Shown: positions 16,370 through 24,978 of the stretch, piece by piece
Layout of the letters: every line of letters starts with the position of its first letter
Numbering within the stretch: the stretch's first letter is position 1
Assembly: GCA_023410535.1 (NCBI GenBank)
Contig: JAEYPR010000017.1
Coordinates: 108,120 to 172,119 of the forward strand
DNA: 64,000 bases
Direction of reading: 5' to 3'
Source of the DNA: Bacillota bacterium
Lineage (GTDB): Bacteria > Bacillota > UBA4882 > UBA8346
Notes under the pieces: generated by a model
Seen by the model: only the letters and a program-made list of their open reading frames with translations
Database searches by the model: none
Told to the model about the DNA's origin: nothing
Translations under genes and position numbers: made by a program

Positions 16370-17935
16370 ATGCCAATGTGTAGTGAATGCGGTGCCCATG
16401 TTGAGGACAACGTTTTGGCCTGCGTGATCTGTGGCAGCAACTTGACTGTCCCGGCGGACAATGCGGTTGATACGCTGACTTCAACAGCGAAGGTCGCCGC
16501 AGCGGAAGTGCAATCGGAAATAGCCGAAGATCCGGCAGTAGACCTCAGGGTAACCGCGGCAGTTCCAGTCCAAGTTGACGCGGATGGTGAAACGGAAAGC
16601 AGCAAATCAACGCCAAACGCGGAAAATGACACGGATGACCCAAGTATCGATCTGGTTTACTCCGGGGACGATCTTGATCTGGAATGGCTTACGGATCCGG
16701 ATGAGTTTGAGTCAATTCCAGAATCAAACGTTGCAAACCAAGCGGAAGCCACCACGCTGGAATCAACAGTCGACGCGGCGGAGTCGGAACCGGTCATGAC
16801 CAACGCGGAAGGGTCAGCGGCAACGGAGTTCGTTGGTATGGAACCCGTACCGGCTTCCGAACCGGTAACCTCCGAAGCGGAACCAGTTGTCGCTGAGACG
16901 ACGGTTCAAGGTGACAACCGCCTTGCCCCCGCGTGCGCCGTACCGGAGCCCCAATCGGCGGAGTCGGAACAACCGGCCGAGGAGCTGGTTGCCCCGGAGC
17001 CCTCAGTCCCAACGGAGGAAGCCCAAAACCCGGAGCCGACCGAAGCATTGGAACTGCCGGGCTTGGATGCGTTACGCGAAGTTGTGTCCACGGCGGAATC
17101 CGGGAGCGCGACCATGACGTCAAACTTTGGGACCGAAGTGGTTTCGGTTAGTGACGGTCATATGGGGAAAGGCCTAATCAAACCGCAGGTCGTGGCGGTT
17201 GAATCCGATGGGTATCATTTCCGTTACGATGAACCTAAAGCGAGTGTGATCAAGATGGAACAAACATCGGAACAAGCGGTGGAGTTTCGGGTGACTGGCG
17301 AGCAGATGGAAAAGCTCAAAGCGGAACAAACATCCACGGAAGTGGAAGCTTCCGTGGATGTCCAGTCTGAAACAGAACAGCCGTTGGCTGAAGAGTTGCT
17401 GGTGGACGCGGCGATCAGCGTGCAAACGGCCGAAACAACTGAGGTAGCTGATGTGGCAACGATTGGCGACACGATAATCGAACCGTTGGTAGATTCCGAC
17501 GCGTTGATGGAAGCGCCGCCGGAACCGTTACCGCAGGCGCCGGCGGGTGAGATCGGGCCGGAACTGGAGATTGAGCTGGAAGTGGAATTGGTCGAGGAAC
17601 TTGAACCGGAAAACGAAATGCCGCTTCCGGAGCCGGAGTTAATCCTGGAACCGGAACAGACGCCGGAACCGCTTCCCGTCATGCTTTGGGACGCGAAACC
17701 GAAATTTGAAATTACCAGTAAAAATGTCGCGGTCTTTGGCCACTACGGCCAAGTGGCGGAACGTTTGGACTTGAGTCAGGTCCGTCGGGTTGCGTTGGAA
17801 CGGTCATTCTGGGGAATGCTGTTTGGCGTAAGCACCCTCAAGTTTTACACCGCTAACCCCGCCGAACCCGCCTTAGTCATTAAAGGGGTGAAACGGGCGG
17901 GAGAGATCCGGGCTTTAATCGATAATTATTTATAA
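16370..17935 (+). CDS. zinc-ribbon protein with long acidic linker and PH-like C-terminus
   Basis: A 521-residue protein in three parts. The N-terminus is a four-cysteine zinc ribbon (CSECGAHVEDN..CVICG, residues 4-26). Residues about 35-435 are a highly acidic, Glu/Pro/Ala/Val-rich low-complexity stretch without predicted fold, although a short ordered-looking segment around VAVESDGYHFRYDEP interrupts it. The last 80 residues (KPKFEITSKNVAVFGHYG to the end) resemble a bacterial PH-like domain, with a DLSQVRRVALERSFWG core. No signal peptide or membrane helix. ATG 16370 has AAAGAGGTG upstream and is preferred to 16340. Function unknown; the ends suggest a scaffold or adaptor. Confidence 0.8.
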   Translation: MPMCSECGAHVEDNVLACVICGSNLTVPADNAVDTLTSTAKVAAAEVQSEIAEDPAVDLRVTAAVPVQVDADGETESSKSTPNAENDTDDPSIDLVYSGDDLDLEWLTDPDEFESIPESNVANQAEATTLESTVDAAESEPVMTNAEGSAATEFVGMEPVPASEPVTSEAEPVVAETTVQGDNRLAPACAVPEPQSAESEQPAEELVAPEPSVPTEEAQNPEPTEALELPGLDALREVVSTAESGSATMTSNFGTEVVSVSDGHMGKGLIKPQVVAVESDGYHFRYDEPKASVIKMEQTSEQAVEFRVTGEQMEKLKAEQTSTEVEASVDVQSETEQPLAEELLVDAAISVQTAETTEVADVATIGDTIIEPLVDSDALMEAPPEPLPQAPAGEIGPELEIELEVELVEELEPENEMPLPEPELILEPEQTPEPLPVMLWDAKPKFEITSKNVAVFGHYGQVAERLDLSQVRRVALERSFWGMLFGVSTLKFYTANPAEPALVIKGVKRAGEIRALIDNYL

Positions 17936-17951
17936 GCAGTTTTAGATGATA

Positions 17952-17984
17952 AAACCGCCGTGGGAGAAAAACTCACGGCGGTTT
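17952..17984 (+). terminator. terminator of zinc-ribbon gene
   Basis: AAACCGCCGTG (17952-17962) pairs perfectly with CACGGCGGTTT (17974-17984); the T run after it is weak. Confidence 0.6.
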
Positions 17985-18069
17985 GGTTCTAAATTTAACG
18001 GTCGAAGTAAGGAGGTTTTTTCTGATTACGGCAAAAGCTTTTTGCCCAGAAATTGGTGCTAAAAAAACC

Positions 18070-18098
18070 TTGACGCAGGTGAGTTGGAGTGATAAAAT
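18070..18098 (+). promoter_or_regulatory. tRNA-Gly promoter
   Basis: TTGACG (18070-18075), a 17-base spacer and TAAAAT (18093-18098), ending 12 bases before the tRNA. Confidence 0.75.
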
Positions 18099-18110
18099 AA
18101 TTTTGCCGAC

Positions 18111-18186
18111 GCGGGAGTAGCTCAGTTGGTAGAGCGTCAGCCTTCCAAGCTGAATGTCGCGGGTTCGAGCCCCGTTTCCCGCTCCA
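18111..18186 (+). tRNA. tRNA-Gly(UCC)
   Basis: A 76-base cloverleaf with encoded CCA. Acceptor GCGGGAG pairs with TTCCCGC, D-arm GCTC/GAGC, anticodon stem TCAGC/GCTGA with loop CTTCCAA giving anticodon TCC (18144-18146), and a T-arm with TTCGAGC. It reads GGA glycine codons. Confidence 0.97.
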
Positions 18187-18200
18187 AATTGTTAAGTGAG

Positions 18201-18228
18201 CTTTCAAGGGTTTCCTTGGAAGTTTTTT
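18201..18228 (+). terminator. tRNA-Gly terminator
   Basis: CTTTCAAGG (18201-18209) pairs with CCTTGGAAG (18214-18222, one G-T pair) and is followed by six T. Confidence 0.75.
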
Positions 18229-18270
18229 ATTTGCCCAATAACACCCCCTATATCCTTCGCGAGAACGGGC

Positions 18271-18299
18271 TTGAATGGGCATTTCGGTTATGATATAAT
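18271..18299 (+). promoter_or_regulatory. tRNA-Arg promoter
   Basis: TTGAAT (18271-18276), a 17-base spacer and a perfect TATAAT (18294-18299), 12 bases before the tRNA. Confidence 0.8.
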
Positions 18300-18311
18300 A
18301 TATTAGCAAAT

Positions 18312-18387
18312 GCGCCTGTAGCTCAGGGGATAGAGCAACGGACTTCTAATCCGTTGGCCGTAGGTTCGATTCCTACCAGGCGCGCCA
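18312..18387 (+). tRNA. tRNA-Arg(UCU)
   Basis: A 76-base cloverleaf with encoded CCA. Acceptor GCGCCTG pairs with CAGGCGC, anticodon stem ACGGA/TCCGT with loop CTTCTAA giving anticodon TCT (18345-18347), and T-arm GTAGG/CCTAC with TTCGATT. It reads AGA arginine codons. Confidence 0.97.
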
Positions 18388-18399
18388 TCTACTAATGAC

Positions 18400-18430
18400 A
18401 AGGGTTTGCGGTGTTTCGCAAACCCTTTTA
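18400..18430 (+). terminator. tRNA-Arg terminator
   Basis: AAGGGTTTGCG (18400-18410) pairs perfectly with CGCAAACCCTT (18417-18427) and is followed by T. Confidence 0.85.
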
Positions 18431-18507
18431 TATTGCTTCTGGTTATTAAAAAAATCAAAAATCCGCGAAAAAATCTTAAATTACTCGCATAAAAACAAAA
18501 AACAGTT

Positions 18508-18696
18508 GATAAATAAAAGAGCAACCTTAATAAATGTTTTTGTGATCATGATAAATATTTATTTGACATCGATAAATATTTAATTGACTTTGATAAATAC
18601 TTTTGTGACCTTGATAAATAAAAAAATAAGGGTGAAAAATACTTTTGCGCCTTGAAGAAATATTTAAGTGCCTTTGATAAATATTTTTGCAACCTC
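18508..18696. repeat. 21-bp AT-rich tandem repeat, nine degenerate copies
   Basis: Nine head-to-tail units of exactly 21 bases start at 18508, 18529, 18550, 18571, 18592, 18613, 18634, 18655 and 18676. The typical unit is GATAAATATTTTTGTGACCTT on the plus strand. Copies differ at several positions but never in length. Twenty-one bases equal two DNA helical turns, so A/T tracts recur on the same face. Read on the minus strand, each unit is seven codons (KVTKVFI-like), but TAA stops occur in three units, so it is not a working gene. It fills the gap between tRNA-Arg and the DUF523 gene; nothing else is seen in 18431-18777. Confidence 0.85.
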
Positions 18697-18777
18697 AAAA
18701 ATAAAGATATCACGGCAAAAATATTATTACCGAATATAATTTATAAAAATGCGAGATATTCGACTTCCCGGCGCAAT

Positions 18778-19266
18778 TTAGCGCGGGATTTCCGGTAGCA
18801 ATTTGGGTAGGTCCTCCTCGGTACCCATGGGGATTTGGGTTTTTTGTCGCAATAAGGCCACTGCCACGCCATCGCCCGGCCGTAAGGCGCCGCTGAAGGT
18901 CCCGTCGTAGATCTGATTCACGCCGCAAGAGGGACTTTTGGCTTTCAGCAAGATCCATTGGGGTTGGTGTTTTTCCGCCAGTTCCAGGACTTTGGCGGCG
19001 CCATGACAAAACTCGGCGGTGACGTCCAGTCCGGCGCGGTTGATCACACGGGCTTGACCGGCTAACACATCGGCGCCGCTTCCGGCGTTGATCTCCGCCG
19101 GCGACCGGGGAGTTGAGAGCTGGCCGAGCACTTCCGGGCAGAACGGGATCACTTCGTAATCGGCTAATTGATCCGCTATACCAGCCACCGGTTTACTTCC
19201 GCCGTCATAACGGCAGTTTACCCCGAGCAAACAGGCGCTGACCATGATCGTAGGTTTGGTTTCCAT
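18778..19266 (-). CDS. DUF523 family protein
   Basis: A 162-residue protein of the DUF523 family (YbbK-like). Conserved elements are all present: VSACLLGVNCRYDGGSK at the N-terminus, IPFCPEVLGQLSTPRSPAEI, and LLKAKSPSCG with QIYDGTFSG. The conserved cysteines suggest metal or Fe-S binding, but no biochemical function is established. The start at 19266 (minus strand) is chosen because GGAG precedes it and the protein begins at the family's usual N-terminus; the longer frame to 19326 is unlikely. It stands alone downstream of the tandem repeat. Confidence 0.88.
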   Translation of the reverse strand: METKPTIMVSACLLGVNCRYDGGSKPVAGIADQLADYEVIPFCPEVLGQLSTPRSPAEINAGSGADVLAGQARVINRAGLDVTAEFCHGAAKVLELAEKHQPQWILLKAKSPSCGVNQIYDGTFSGALRPGDGVAVALLRQKTQIPMGTEEDLPKLLPEIPR

Positions 19267-19517
19267 TGGTGTCTCCTTCACTGCAGTTCCTTCTGTTATC
19301 CTATCAAAAATGGCGCCGTAGCGCAAACGGAAATCAAGACCGGCGGATCGGCGAGCTGGATTTGGGTTCGGCGTACAAAAAAAAGCTGTTACGTCAGGCG
19401 TGTTTGTTCATTTTGCAACGGCTCCTGTTGGGACAAGCATTATTTAATATTATGTTATCTAAAGGGAATATGTTATTGATTGTTGAATTAAATTGCTACG
19501 TGAGGATTTCATTGTAG

Positions 19518-20516
19518 ATGAAAGGTGATGAGATTTTGAACGGAATCGTGCTCGGTATCATAATCTGGTTTGTTGTGCGCTTTATTTTAACCGGTTTTTT
19601 TATTGTCGACCAAAACCAACGGGCTGTGAAGACAGTCTTCGGGAGAGCCCAACGGATTAAGGGACAAACAACGTTGGACGATCCGATTGCCGAATTGTTA
19701 CGTGATGACGAAAAAGAACGTTATAACTTTCCACAGTTACGAGTGATTCCCCCAGGCGGCCCTTACTTTAAATGGCCATGGGAAACGGTACATAAAGTCT
19801 CGATCGCTACCGAAACCATGAATATGGCTTACGACCCGGAAGCGCCCGAAGCCAACCAAGGCAATACCATTTTGGAAGCGGTCACCAAAGATCAGTTGAA
19901 TATCGGCTTGACCGGGCAGATTCGTTATCGGGTCTCCGAACGCAATCTTTATGCCTTTCTGTTCGGAGTGAAAAAACCGATTGCCCACGTGATGGGGTAT
20001 TTTGTTTCGGTATTACGGGAGCGGATCGCCAATTTTGAAGCTCCGCCGGTCGAAGGGGAATCCCATAACAACACGGGCCTAGCGGCGGCGCAAGGAGTAT
20101 CCATCAATGACCTGCGGAAAAATCTCCGCGACTTAAATGAACGGATGGATCAAGAGTGTCGCGTGTCCGCCGCCCGTTACGGGGTGGTTCTGGAGGCGTC
20201 GTTAATTACCGGAATCGATCCCCCGACTGAGGTGGAGTCGGCTCTGGCGGCGATTAACACCGCCCACAATCAAGTTTCATCCGATATCAGCCTGGCGGAA
20301 GCGGCGGCCGATCAAAAGATTGTCCAATCGAAACGGGCGGTGGAGATTGCCACGCTCAATGCGGCGGCGGAAGTTGAACCGCTGAAATTATTGGCGGAAG
20401 AACTTGGCGAATTAAAAAAAGTCGGCGGACGGGAAACGTTGGACGCTTATGTCCGCAACATGCGCCTATCATTGCTTGAACGCGCCAAACGGCTGATCAT
20501 GGAGGTGAAACCATGA
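19518..20516 (+). CDS. SPFH/band-7 domain membrane protein, first of pair
   Basis: A 332-residue stomatin/prohibitin-like protein. It has one N-terminal membrane helix (about residues 7-30), then an SPFH domain starting VDQNQRAVKTVFGRAQ with RVIPPGGPYFKWPWETV, and a long helical C-terminus (NTAHNQVSSDISLAEAAAD onward). An insertion of about 40 residues (IANFEAPPVEGESHNNTG to LRKNLRDLNER) sits inside the domain. A start at TTG 19536, behind AAAGGTGAT, is an alternative to ATG 19518. It overlaps the next SPFH gene by four bases, so they probably form a hetero-oligomer, as HflK and HflC do. No FtsH gene is adjacent. Confidence 0.82.
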   Translation: MKGDEILNGIVLGIIIWFVVRFILTGFFIVDQNQRAVKTVFGRAQRIKGQTTLDDPIAELLRDDEKERYNFPQLRVIPPGGPYFKWPWETVHKVSIATETMNMAYDPEAPEANQGNTILEAVTKDQLNIGLTGQIRYRVSERNLYAFLFGVKKPIAHVMGYFVSVLRERIANFEAPPVEGESHNNTGLAAAQGVSINDLRKNLRDLNERMDQECRVSAARYGVVLEASLITGIDPPTEVESALAAINTAHNQVSSDISLAEAAADQKIVQSKRAVEIATLNAAAEVEPLKLLAEELGELKKVGGRETLDAYVRNMRLSLLERAKRLIMEVKP

Positions 20517-21415
20517 GCGAAGCCACTTTGATCATGGCGATCATCACTTTAGGAGCGTTGTTGATCGGATTGCCGATTTGTTTTGCCATTTTAAGACTCT
20601 GCGGCGTTTATGTAATCGTTAGAGAGCGTCAATGTCTGGTATACGTATTGTTCGGGAATGTCGTCGGGCAAATTGACGAACCGGGCATTCATTTCTTATG
20701 GTTCCGTCTGGGGTGGCAAGCGTTGTTTATTAATTGGTTAGGCCGTTGTTATGTGGTTGATATGCGGCTGGATCAGGAGTATCTGCGCAGCCAGGCGGTG
20801 AACTCCGAAGAAGGGGCGCCGATGGGCATCGGGATCTGGTACGAGATGTTCATTAGCGATCCGATCGCCTATCTTTTTAAAAACAACGATCCCCGCGGTT
20901 CGCTCGCGGCCAACGTCGGTAATTCGACAGTTCGTAGTTTGAGTAATCTGCCGTTGGAAAAGATGATGACCGACCGTCATTCCATGAGCCAGTCAGTCCG
21001 GGCCGAAGTCTCCGTCAAATCAAGTGAGTGGGGCTATAAGCTAGGTTCGGCCTATATCCGCAAAGTTCATTTTCGGGATGCCGAAATGATTCGGGAGATC
21101 GAGAGCAAAGTTGTCAATCGCTTGCGTCAGGTGACTTCGGCCATTAAACAGGACGGCGCGAACCGCGTGAACATCATTCGGAGTCAAGCGGAACGCGATG
21201 CGGCGATCGAATTTGCCAAAGCCACGGCAATCCGGCCGAAAATCGTGGGAGAGGCGTTGCGGAAAATCTGTGAAGACCCGCTGGTGGCGGCGACCATGTT
21301 TGAAATACTCGAAACGCAAAAGCTCCATGATGCCAATGTCCCGATTGAAATGATTCCGGCCGGACAGGATCTCTTAAAGCAGCTTTTAATCAGCCAAGCG
21401 CCAACTGACCGGTGA
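20513..21415 (+). CDS. SPFH/band-7 domain membrane protein, second of pair
   Basis: A 300-residue protein with an N-terminal membrane helix (about residues 7-30), an SPFH domain (VYVIVRERQCLVYVLFGN, GIHFLWFRLGW) and a helical C-terminus containing IKQDGANRVNIIRSQAERDAAIEFAK, the usual coiled-coil-forming repeat, split here by short loops. It starts inside the stop of the preceding SPFH gene (ATGA overlap), which indicates translational coupling and a stoichiometric partner. SPFH pairs organise membrane microdomains or regulate membrane proteases; which applies here is unknown. Confidence 0.82.
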   Translation: MSEATLIMAIITLGALLIGLPICFAILRLCGVYVIVRERQCLVYVLFGNVVGQIDEPGIHFLWFRLGWQALFINWLGRCYVVDMRLDQEYLRSQAVNSEEGAPMGIGIWYEMFISDPIAYLFKNNDPRGSLAANVGNSTVRSLSNLPLEKMMTDRHSMSQSVRAEVSVKSSEWGYKLGSAYIRKVHFRDAEMIREIESKVVNRLRQVTSAIKQDGANRVNIIRSQAERDAAIEFAKATAIRPKIVGEALRKICEDPLVAATMFEILETQKLHDANVPIEMIPAGQDLLKQLLISQAPTDR

Positions 21416-21594
21416 CATCAAAAACGCAACCTCTGTGCGCGGTCCCAACTGTAAATGCCTATCCATCCCGGCGCCGTTCGCTATTTTAAGTAGCACGGCG
21501 TCTTTTGATCTATTTTCAACGTATTATTGACAAATATTTTGTGAAAGGGTATTTGGGGTTTTGTGGCGAATTCAGAAGCGGTGAGGTGACAGCT

Positions 21595-23097
21595 TTGGGG
21601 AATAAAACCTATGTAACAAGTATGCCGGATAAAACGGGAGCGTTTCTACTCGCCTCGCGCATTATTGCCAAGCATCACGGTAATATTACTCGCGTCAGTT
21701 ATAATAAAGCGGTTGATCTGCATACGTTGTTTATCGACGTTGCTGCCGATCGCGTGAACCTCGAGGCCATTACGGAAGAACTTGAACGGGTCGGGTATCT
21801 TAAACGGAGTAATCCTGAGATTCGGGTGATTGTCGTTGAAATTAAAGTTCCCGACCAACCGGGAGCGATTTTGCCGGTCTTAAAAGTGCTTGACCAGTAC
21901 GACATCAATATTTCGTATCTTAACTCATGCTCCAATAGTACTCCTTACCAGCATTTCAAGATGGGGTTGCTCATCGAGAATCCGGCGATCATTAAAATGG
22001 TACTGGACGATATCAGCGAGTTATACCCGATCAATATTATTGATTATGACGATTCGGAAAAAGTCCTGGACAATACCATCTTTTATATTCGGTTGGCCAA
22101 TGAGATGCAAAAGTGCCTGGGTTTGAGCAATGAAGCCACGGCGGAGTTTATTTCGGAATCCAACCGCATCATGCAAGCGCTGCAGGAAAAGGGCGAAAGT
22201 CCTGCGAAGGTCTTTGACTATATTCGAAGATTTGCTTACTTTATCAGCCAGCACCGGGGCGATCGCTTCCAAGTTGAAATTGAAAGAGTGGCTATCAGCG
22301 CGACAATCGTTCTTTACAGTATTCAGCCGCCTTGCGGCAGCAATACGGTGATTTTAGACACGAAAGACGAGCTCGTCTTGATTGACACGGGATATGCCAT
22401 CTACGCCGATGAAATGTTCGCGATTTTCCGACAATTGTTCCCCGACTGGGAAACGCGGCGGAAAAAAGTTTACATTACTCACGCTGATGTTGATCACTGC
22501 GGTTTGCTGTCAAAACTTCCTGATGTCAAAATCGGTTTGAACCAAAAAAGCGCCGCTAGCTTACATCGCCAGACCGTCGGGCTTCCCGATTACCGGGAAA
22601 CGCATGATTTAGGTCTGGGGTATAGCAAGTTGAGCCGGATTATTTCCGGCTACGTTCCGCCCAATAACGGTCAATTCGAGCTACTTGACGAAGGGACGCC
22701 GGCGGAACATGACGGAATCATTCGCATCGGCGCTTTCCCCGTTGCCGAGCTGTTGTTTGAAGTTTGGGAGGGTAGCGGCGGCCATCTGGCCGGGGAAATG
22801 ATTTTTGTATGCGCGGAGTCCGGGATAATCTTCACCGGCGATAACTTGGTTAATATTAGCGGTTTTTCCCCGGAACGCTCGGAGTTTAATTCTTTAGCCC
22901 CCTATCTGATGAGAAGTGTGAATATGAATTCGCGAAAAGCGACGGCCATGCGTGACGCGATTGTTCAGCTCATTGAAGCAATCCAAACCGCAAATCGGCA
23001 ATGTTTAATCTGTGGCGGTCATGGTCCGCTTTCGGTACTGGTCAATGGAAAAATGATTAATTACCAAGGTGCCGCGAAAGAACAACCAAACTGGTAA
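21595..23097 (+). CDS. ACT-ACT-metallo-beta-lactamase fold fusion protein
   Basis: A 500-residue soluble protein. The N-terminal 165 residues look like two ACT domains: TSMPDKTGAFLLASRIIAKHHGNITRVSY, and then EIKVPDQPGAILPVLKVLDQYDINISYL. A helical linker follows. The C-terminal half is a metallo-beta-lactamase-fold hydrolase with VLIDTGY, the metal motif THADVDHCG, GDNLV and a final CGGHGPL. ACT domains usually bind amino acids, so hydrolase activity may be ligand-controlled. TTG 21595 is preferred, with GGTGAGGTGA just upstream and the first ACT strand directly after it. Substrate unknown. Its 3' end nearly touches a convergent ABC gene. Confidence 0.8.
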   Translation: MGNKTYVTSMPDKTGAFLLASRIIAKHHGNITRVSYNKAVDLHTLFIDVAADRVNLEAITEELERVGYLKRSNPEIRVIVVEIKVPDQPGAILPVLKVLDQYDINISYLNSCSNSTPYQHFKMGLLIENPAIIKMVLDDISELYPINIIDYDDSEKVLDNTIFYIRLANEMQKCLGLSNEATAEFISESNRIMQALQEKGESPAKVFDYIRRFAYFISQHRGDRFQVEIERVAISATIVLYSIQPPCGSNTVILDTKDELVLIDTGYAIYADEMFAIFRQLFPDWETRRKKVYITHADVDHCGLLSKLPDVKIGLNQKSAASLHRQTVGLPDYRETHDLGLGYSKLSRIISGYVPPNNGQFELLDEGTPAEHDGIIRIGAFPVAELLFEVWEGSGGHLAGEMIFVCAESGIIFTGDNLVNISGFSPERSEFNSLAPYLMRSVNMNSRKATAMRDAIVQLIEAIQTANRQCLICGGHGPLSVLVNGKMINYQGAAKEQPNW

Positions 23098-23109
23098 GGG
23101 TTGCGCCAA

Positions 23110-24978
23110 TTATCCCTGCGCCTCAACCTCTTTTCCCTCAAATTGGCTGTAATAAAGCGAAGCGTAAAAACCATGGGCTGCCAACAATTCTTGATGGTTG
23201 CCCTGTTCAACGATGTCGCCGTTTTGCATCACCAGGATCAGGTCGGCGTCGCGAATGGTCGATAAGCGATGGGCAATGATGAAGCAGGTCCGTCCTTGCA
23301 TCAGATGGTCCATCGCTTTTTGAATTAACAGTTCGGTCCGGGTATCGACCGAACTGGTCGCCTCGTCAAGGATTAAAATTTTCGGGTCGGCCAAAATCGC
23401 CCGGGCGATGGTGAGTAGCTGTTTTTGCCCCTGGGAGATGTTGCTGGCTTCTTCGTTTAACTCCATCTGATACCCTTGCGGTAAGGTTTTAATGAAGGAA
23501 TGCGCGTGGGCGTTTTTGGCGGCTTCGATAATTGCGGAGTCAGGGGCGTCCAACCGGCCATAGCGAATATTGTCGGCAATGGAGCCGTTAAACAGCCAGG
23601 TATCCTGGAGCACCATCCCAAACAGCTTACGCAGGTCGCGTCGGGTCAAATTCCGGATGTCGCGGCCGTCAATGAAGATCGCCCCTTGATTCAACTCATA
23701 AAAACGCATTAACAGTTTGACAATGGTCGTCTTGCCCGCGCCGGTCGGTCCGACAATGGCCACTTTCCGGCCGGGAGTAATCCGGGCCGAAAAATCGCGG
23801 ATAATGATCTGATCGGGGTGATAGCCGAATTGGACATGGTCAAACGCGACTTCGCCCTGGACGGTCTCCAATTGCAACGGATCATGGGTCTCGGGGCGCT
23901 CTTCCGCTTCGTCTAAAAACGCAAAGACCCGCTCGGCCGCGGCGGCAGTCGACTGAAGCACATTGGAAACCTGAGCCACTTGGGACAGGGGTTGAGTAAA
24001 ATTGCGGACATATTGAATGAAGGAAAGAATGTCGCCGACGGCAATCACATTGTTAATCGCCAGCCAGCCGCCGAGCACGGAGACGGCGACATAGCCCAAG
24101 TTGCCGATGAACAACATGATTGGCATCATCAATCCCGAGAGAAATTGCGATTTCCAAGCCGACCGGTAGAGATGCCGGTTTAAATCGGTAAATTTTTCGA
24201 CGGCTGTCGCTTCCTGATTGAAAGCTTTCATCACCAGATGCCCGCCGTATACCTCTTCGACGTGGCCGTTGACATGACCCAAATATTCCTGCTGGTCTCG
24301 GAAATATTGCTGGGACACCTTAACTACGCTGATAATCAAGAAGGTCGACAACGGCAAGATACAGAGTGACGCCAGGGTCATCTGCCAGTTGATTGTCAGC
24401 ATCATAATCAGAATACCGACGATCATCGTCACCGAAGTGATGATCTGCGACAGGCTTTGATTGAGGGTTTGACTGACCGTGTCCACATCGTTAGTGACCC
24501 GGGACAACACCTCGCCATGGGTGGTATTGTCAAAAAACTTCAACGGCAAGCGGTTGATCTTTTCGGAAATCTCTTTCCGCAAATTAAACGAGACCCGTTG
24601 GGCGACGCCGGACATGATATAGCCTTGGATGAACGAGAAAACGGCGCTGACGACATATAACCCCGCCAGAAAGAGCAGGGTGTTTCCGATCTCGGTGAAG
24701 TTAATCCCGGGTCCGCCGCCGATTTTACTGACCAACCCTTCAAACAGTTTGGTGGTTGCTTGACCGAGAATTTTCGGCCCGATGATGGAAAAGGCGGCGC
24801 TGGCGATAGCGAAGAGCAAGACCAGCAAAATGCTGAACCGGTAAGGTTTTAAGTAGGCCAAAAGTTGTTTCATGGTGCCTTGAAAGTTTTTTGGCTTTTC
24901 ACCCGCACCGATGGCTCCGCCCATCGGCCCACCGAAACGCCCTCCCGGACGTTTCGTAGATTTATCATGGGGACTCAT
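23110..24978 (-). CDS. ABC exporter, canonical half (membrane plus ATPase domain)
   Basis: A 622-residue type IV ABC exporter half. A Gly/Pro-rich cytoplasmic N-terminus precedes six membrane helices (about residues 45-330). The nucleotide-binding domain has Walker A GPTGAGKTT, signature SQGQKQ, Walker B ILILDEATSS with the catalytic Glu, and H-loop IAHRLST. The signature is altered at its first position (ISQGQ), a common change in heterodimers. It overlaps the upstream partner gene by four bases, so the two should form one heterodimeric exporter of the YfiBC/TM287-288 type. Cargo could be drugs, lipids or peptides; sequence does not decide. Confidence 0.92.
   Translation of the reverse strand: MSPHDKSTKRPGGRFGGPMGGAIGAGEKPKNFQGTMKQLLAYLKPYRFSILLVLLFAIASAAFSIIGPKILGQATTKLFEGLVSKIGGGPGINFTEIGNTLLFLAGLYVVSAVFSFIQGYIMSGVAQRVSFNLRKEISEKINRLPLKFFDNTTHGEVLSRVTNDVDTVSQTLNQSLSQIITSVTMIVGILIMMLTINWQMTLASLCILPLSTFLIISVVKVSQQYFRDQQEYLGHVNGHVEEVYGGHLVMKAFNQEATAVEKFTDLNRHLYRSAWKSQFLSGLMMPIMLFIGNLGYVAVSVLGGWLAINNVIAVGDILSFIQYVRNFTQPLSQVAQVSNVLQSTAAAAERVFAFLDEAEERPETHDPLQLETVQGEVAFDHVQFGYHPDQIIIRDFSARITPGRKVAIVGPTGAGKTTIVKLLMRFYELNQGAIFIDGRDIRNLTRRDLRKLFGMVLQDTWLFNGSIADNIRYGRLDAPDSAIIEAAKNAHAHSFIKTLPQGYQMELNEEASNISQGQKQLLTIARAILADPKILILDEATSSVDTRTELLIQKAMDHLMQGRTCFIIAHRLSTIRDADLILVMQNGDIVEQGNHQELLAAHGFYASLYYSQFEGKEVEAQG

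Noticed and set aside
18111..18387. tRNA-associated integration site
   Set aside because: Both tRNA genes are complete, and no direct repeat of their 3' ends or integrase gene was seen nearby; the following DNA is only the tandem repeat and a DUF523 gene.
18508..18696. CRISPR array
   Set aside because: Units are contiguous, degenerate and only 21 bases, with no unique spacers and no cas genes.
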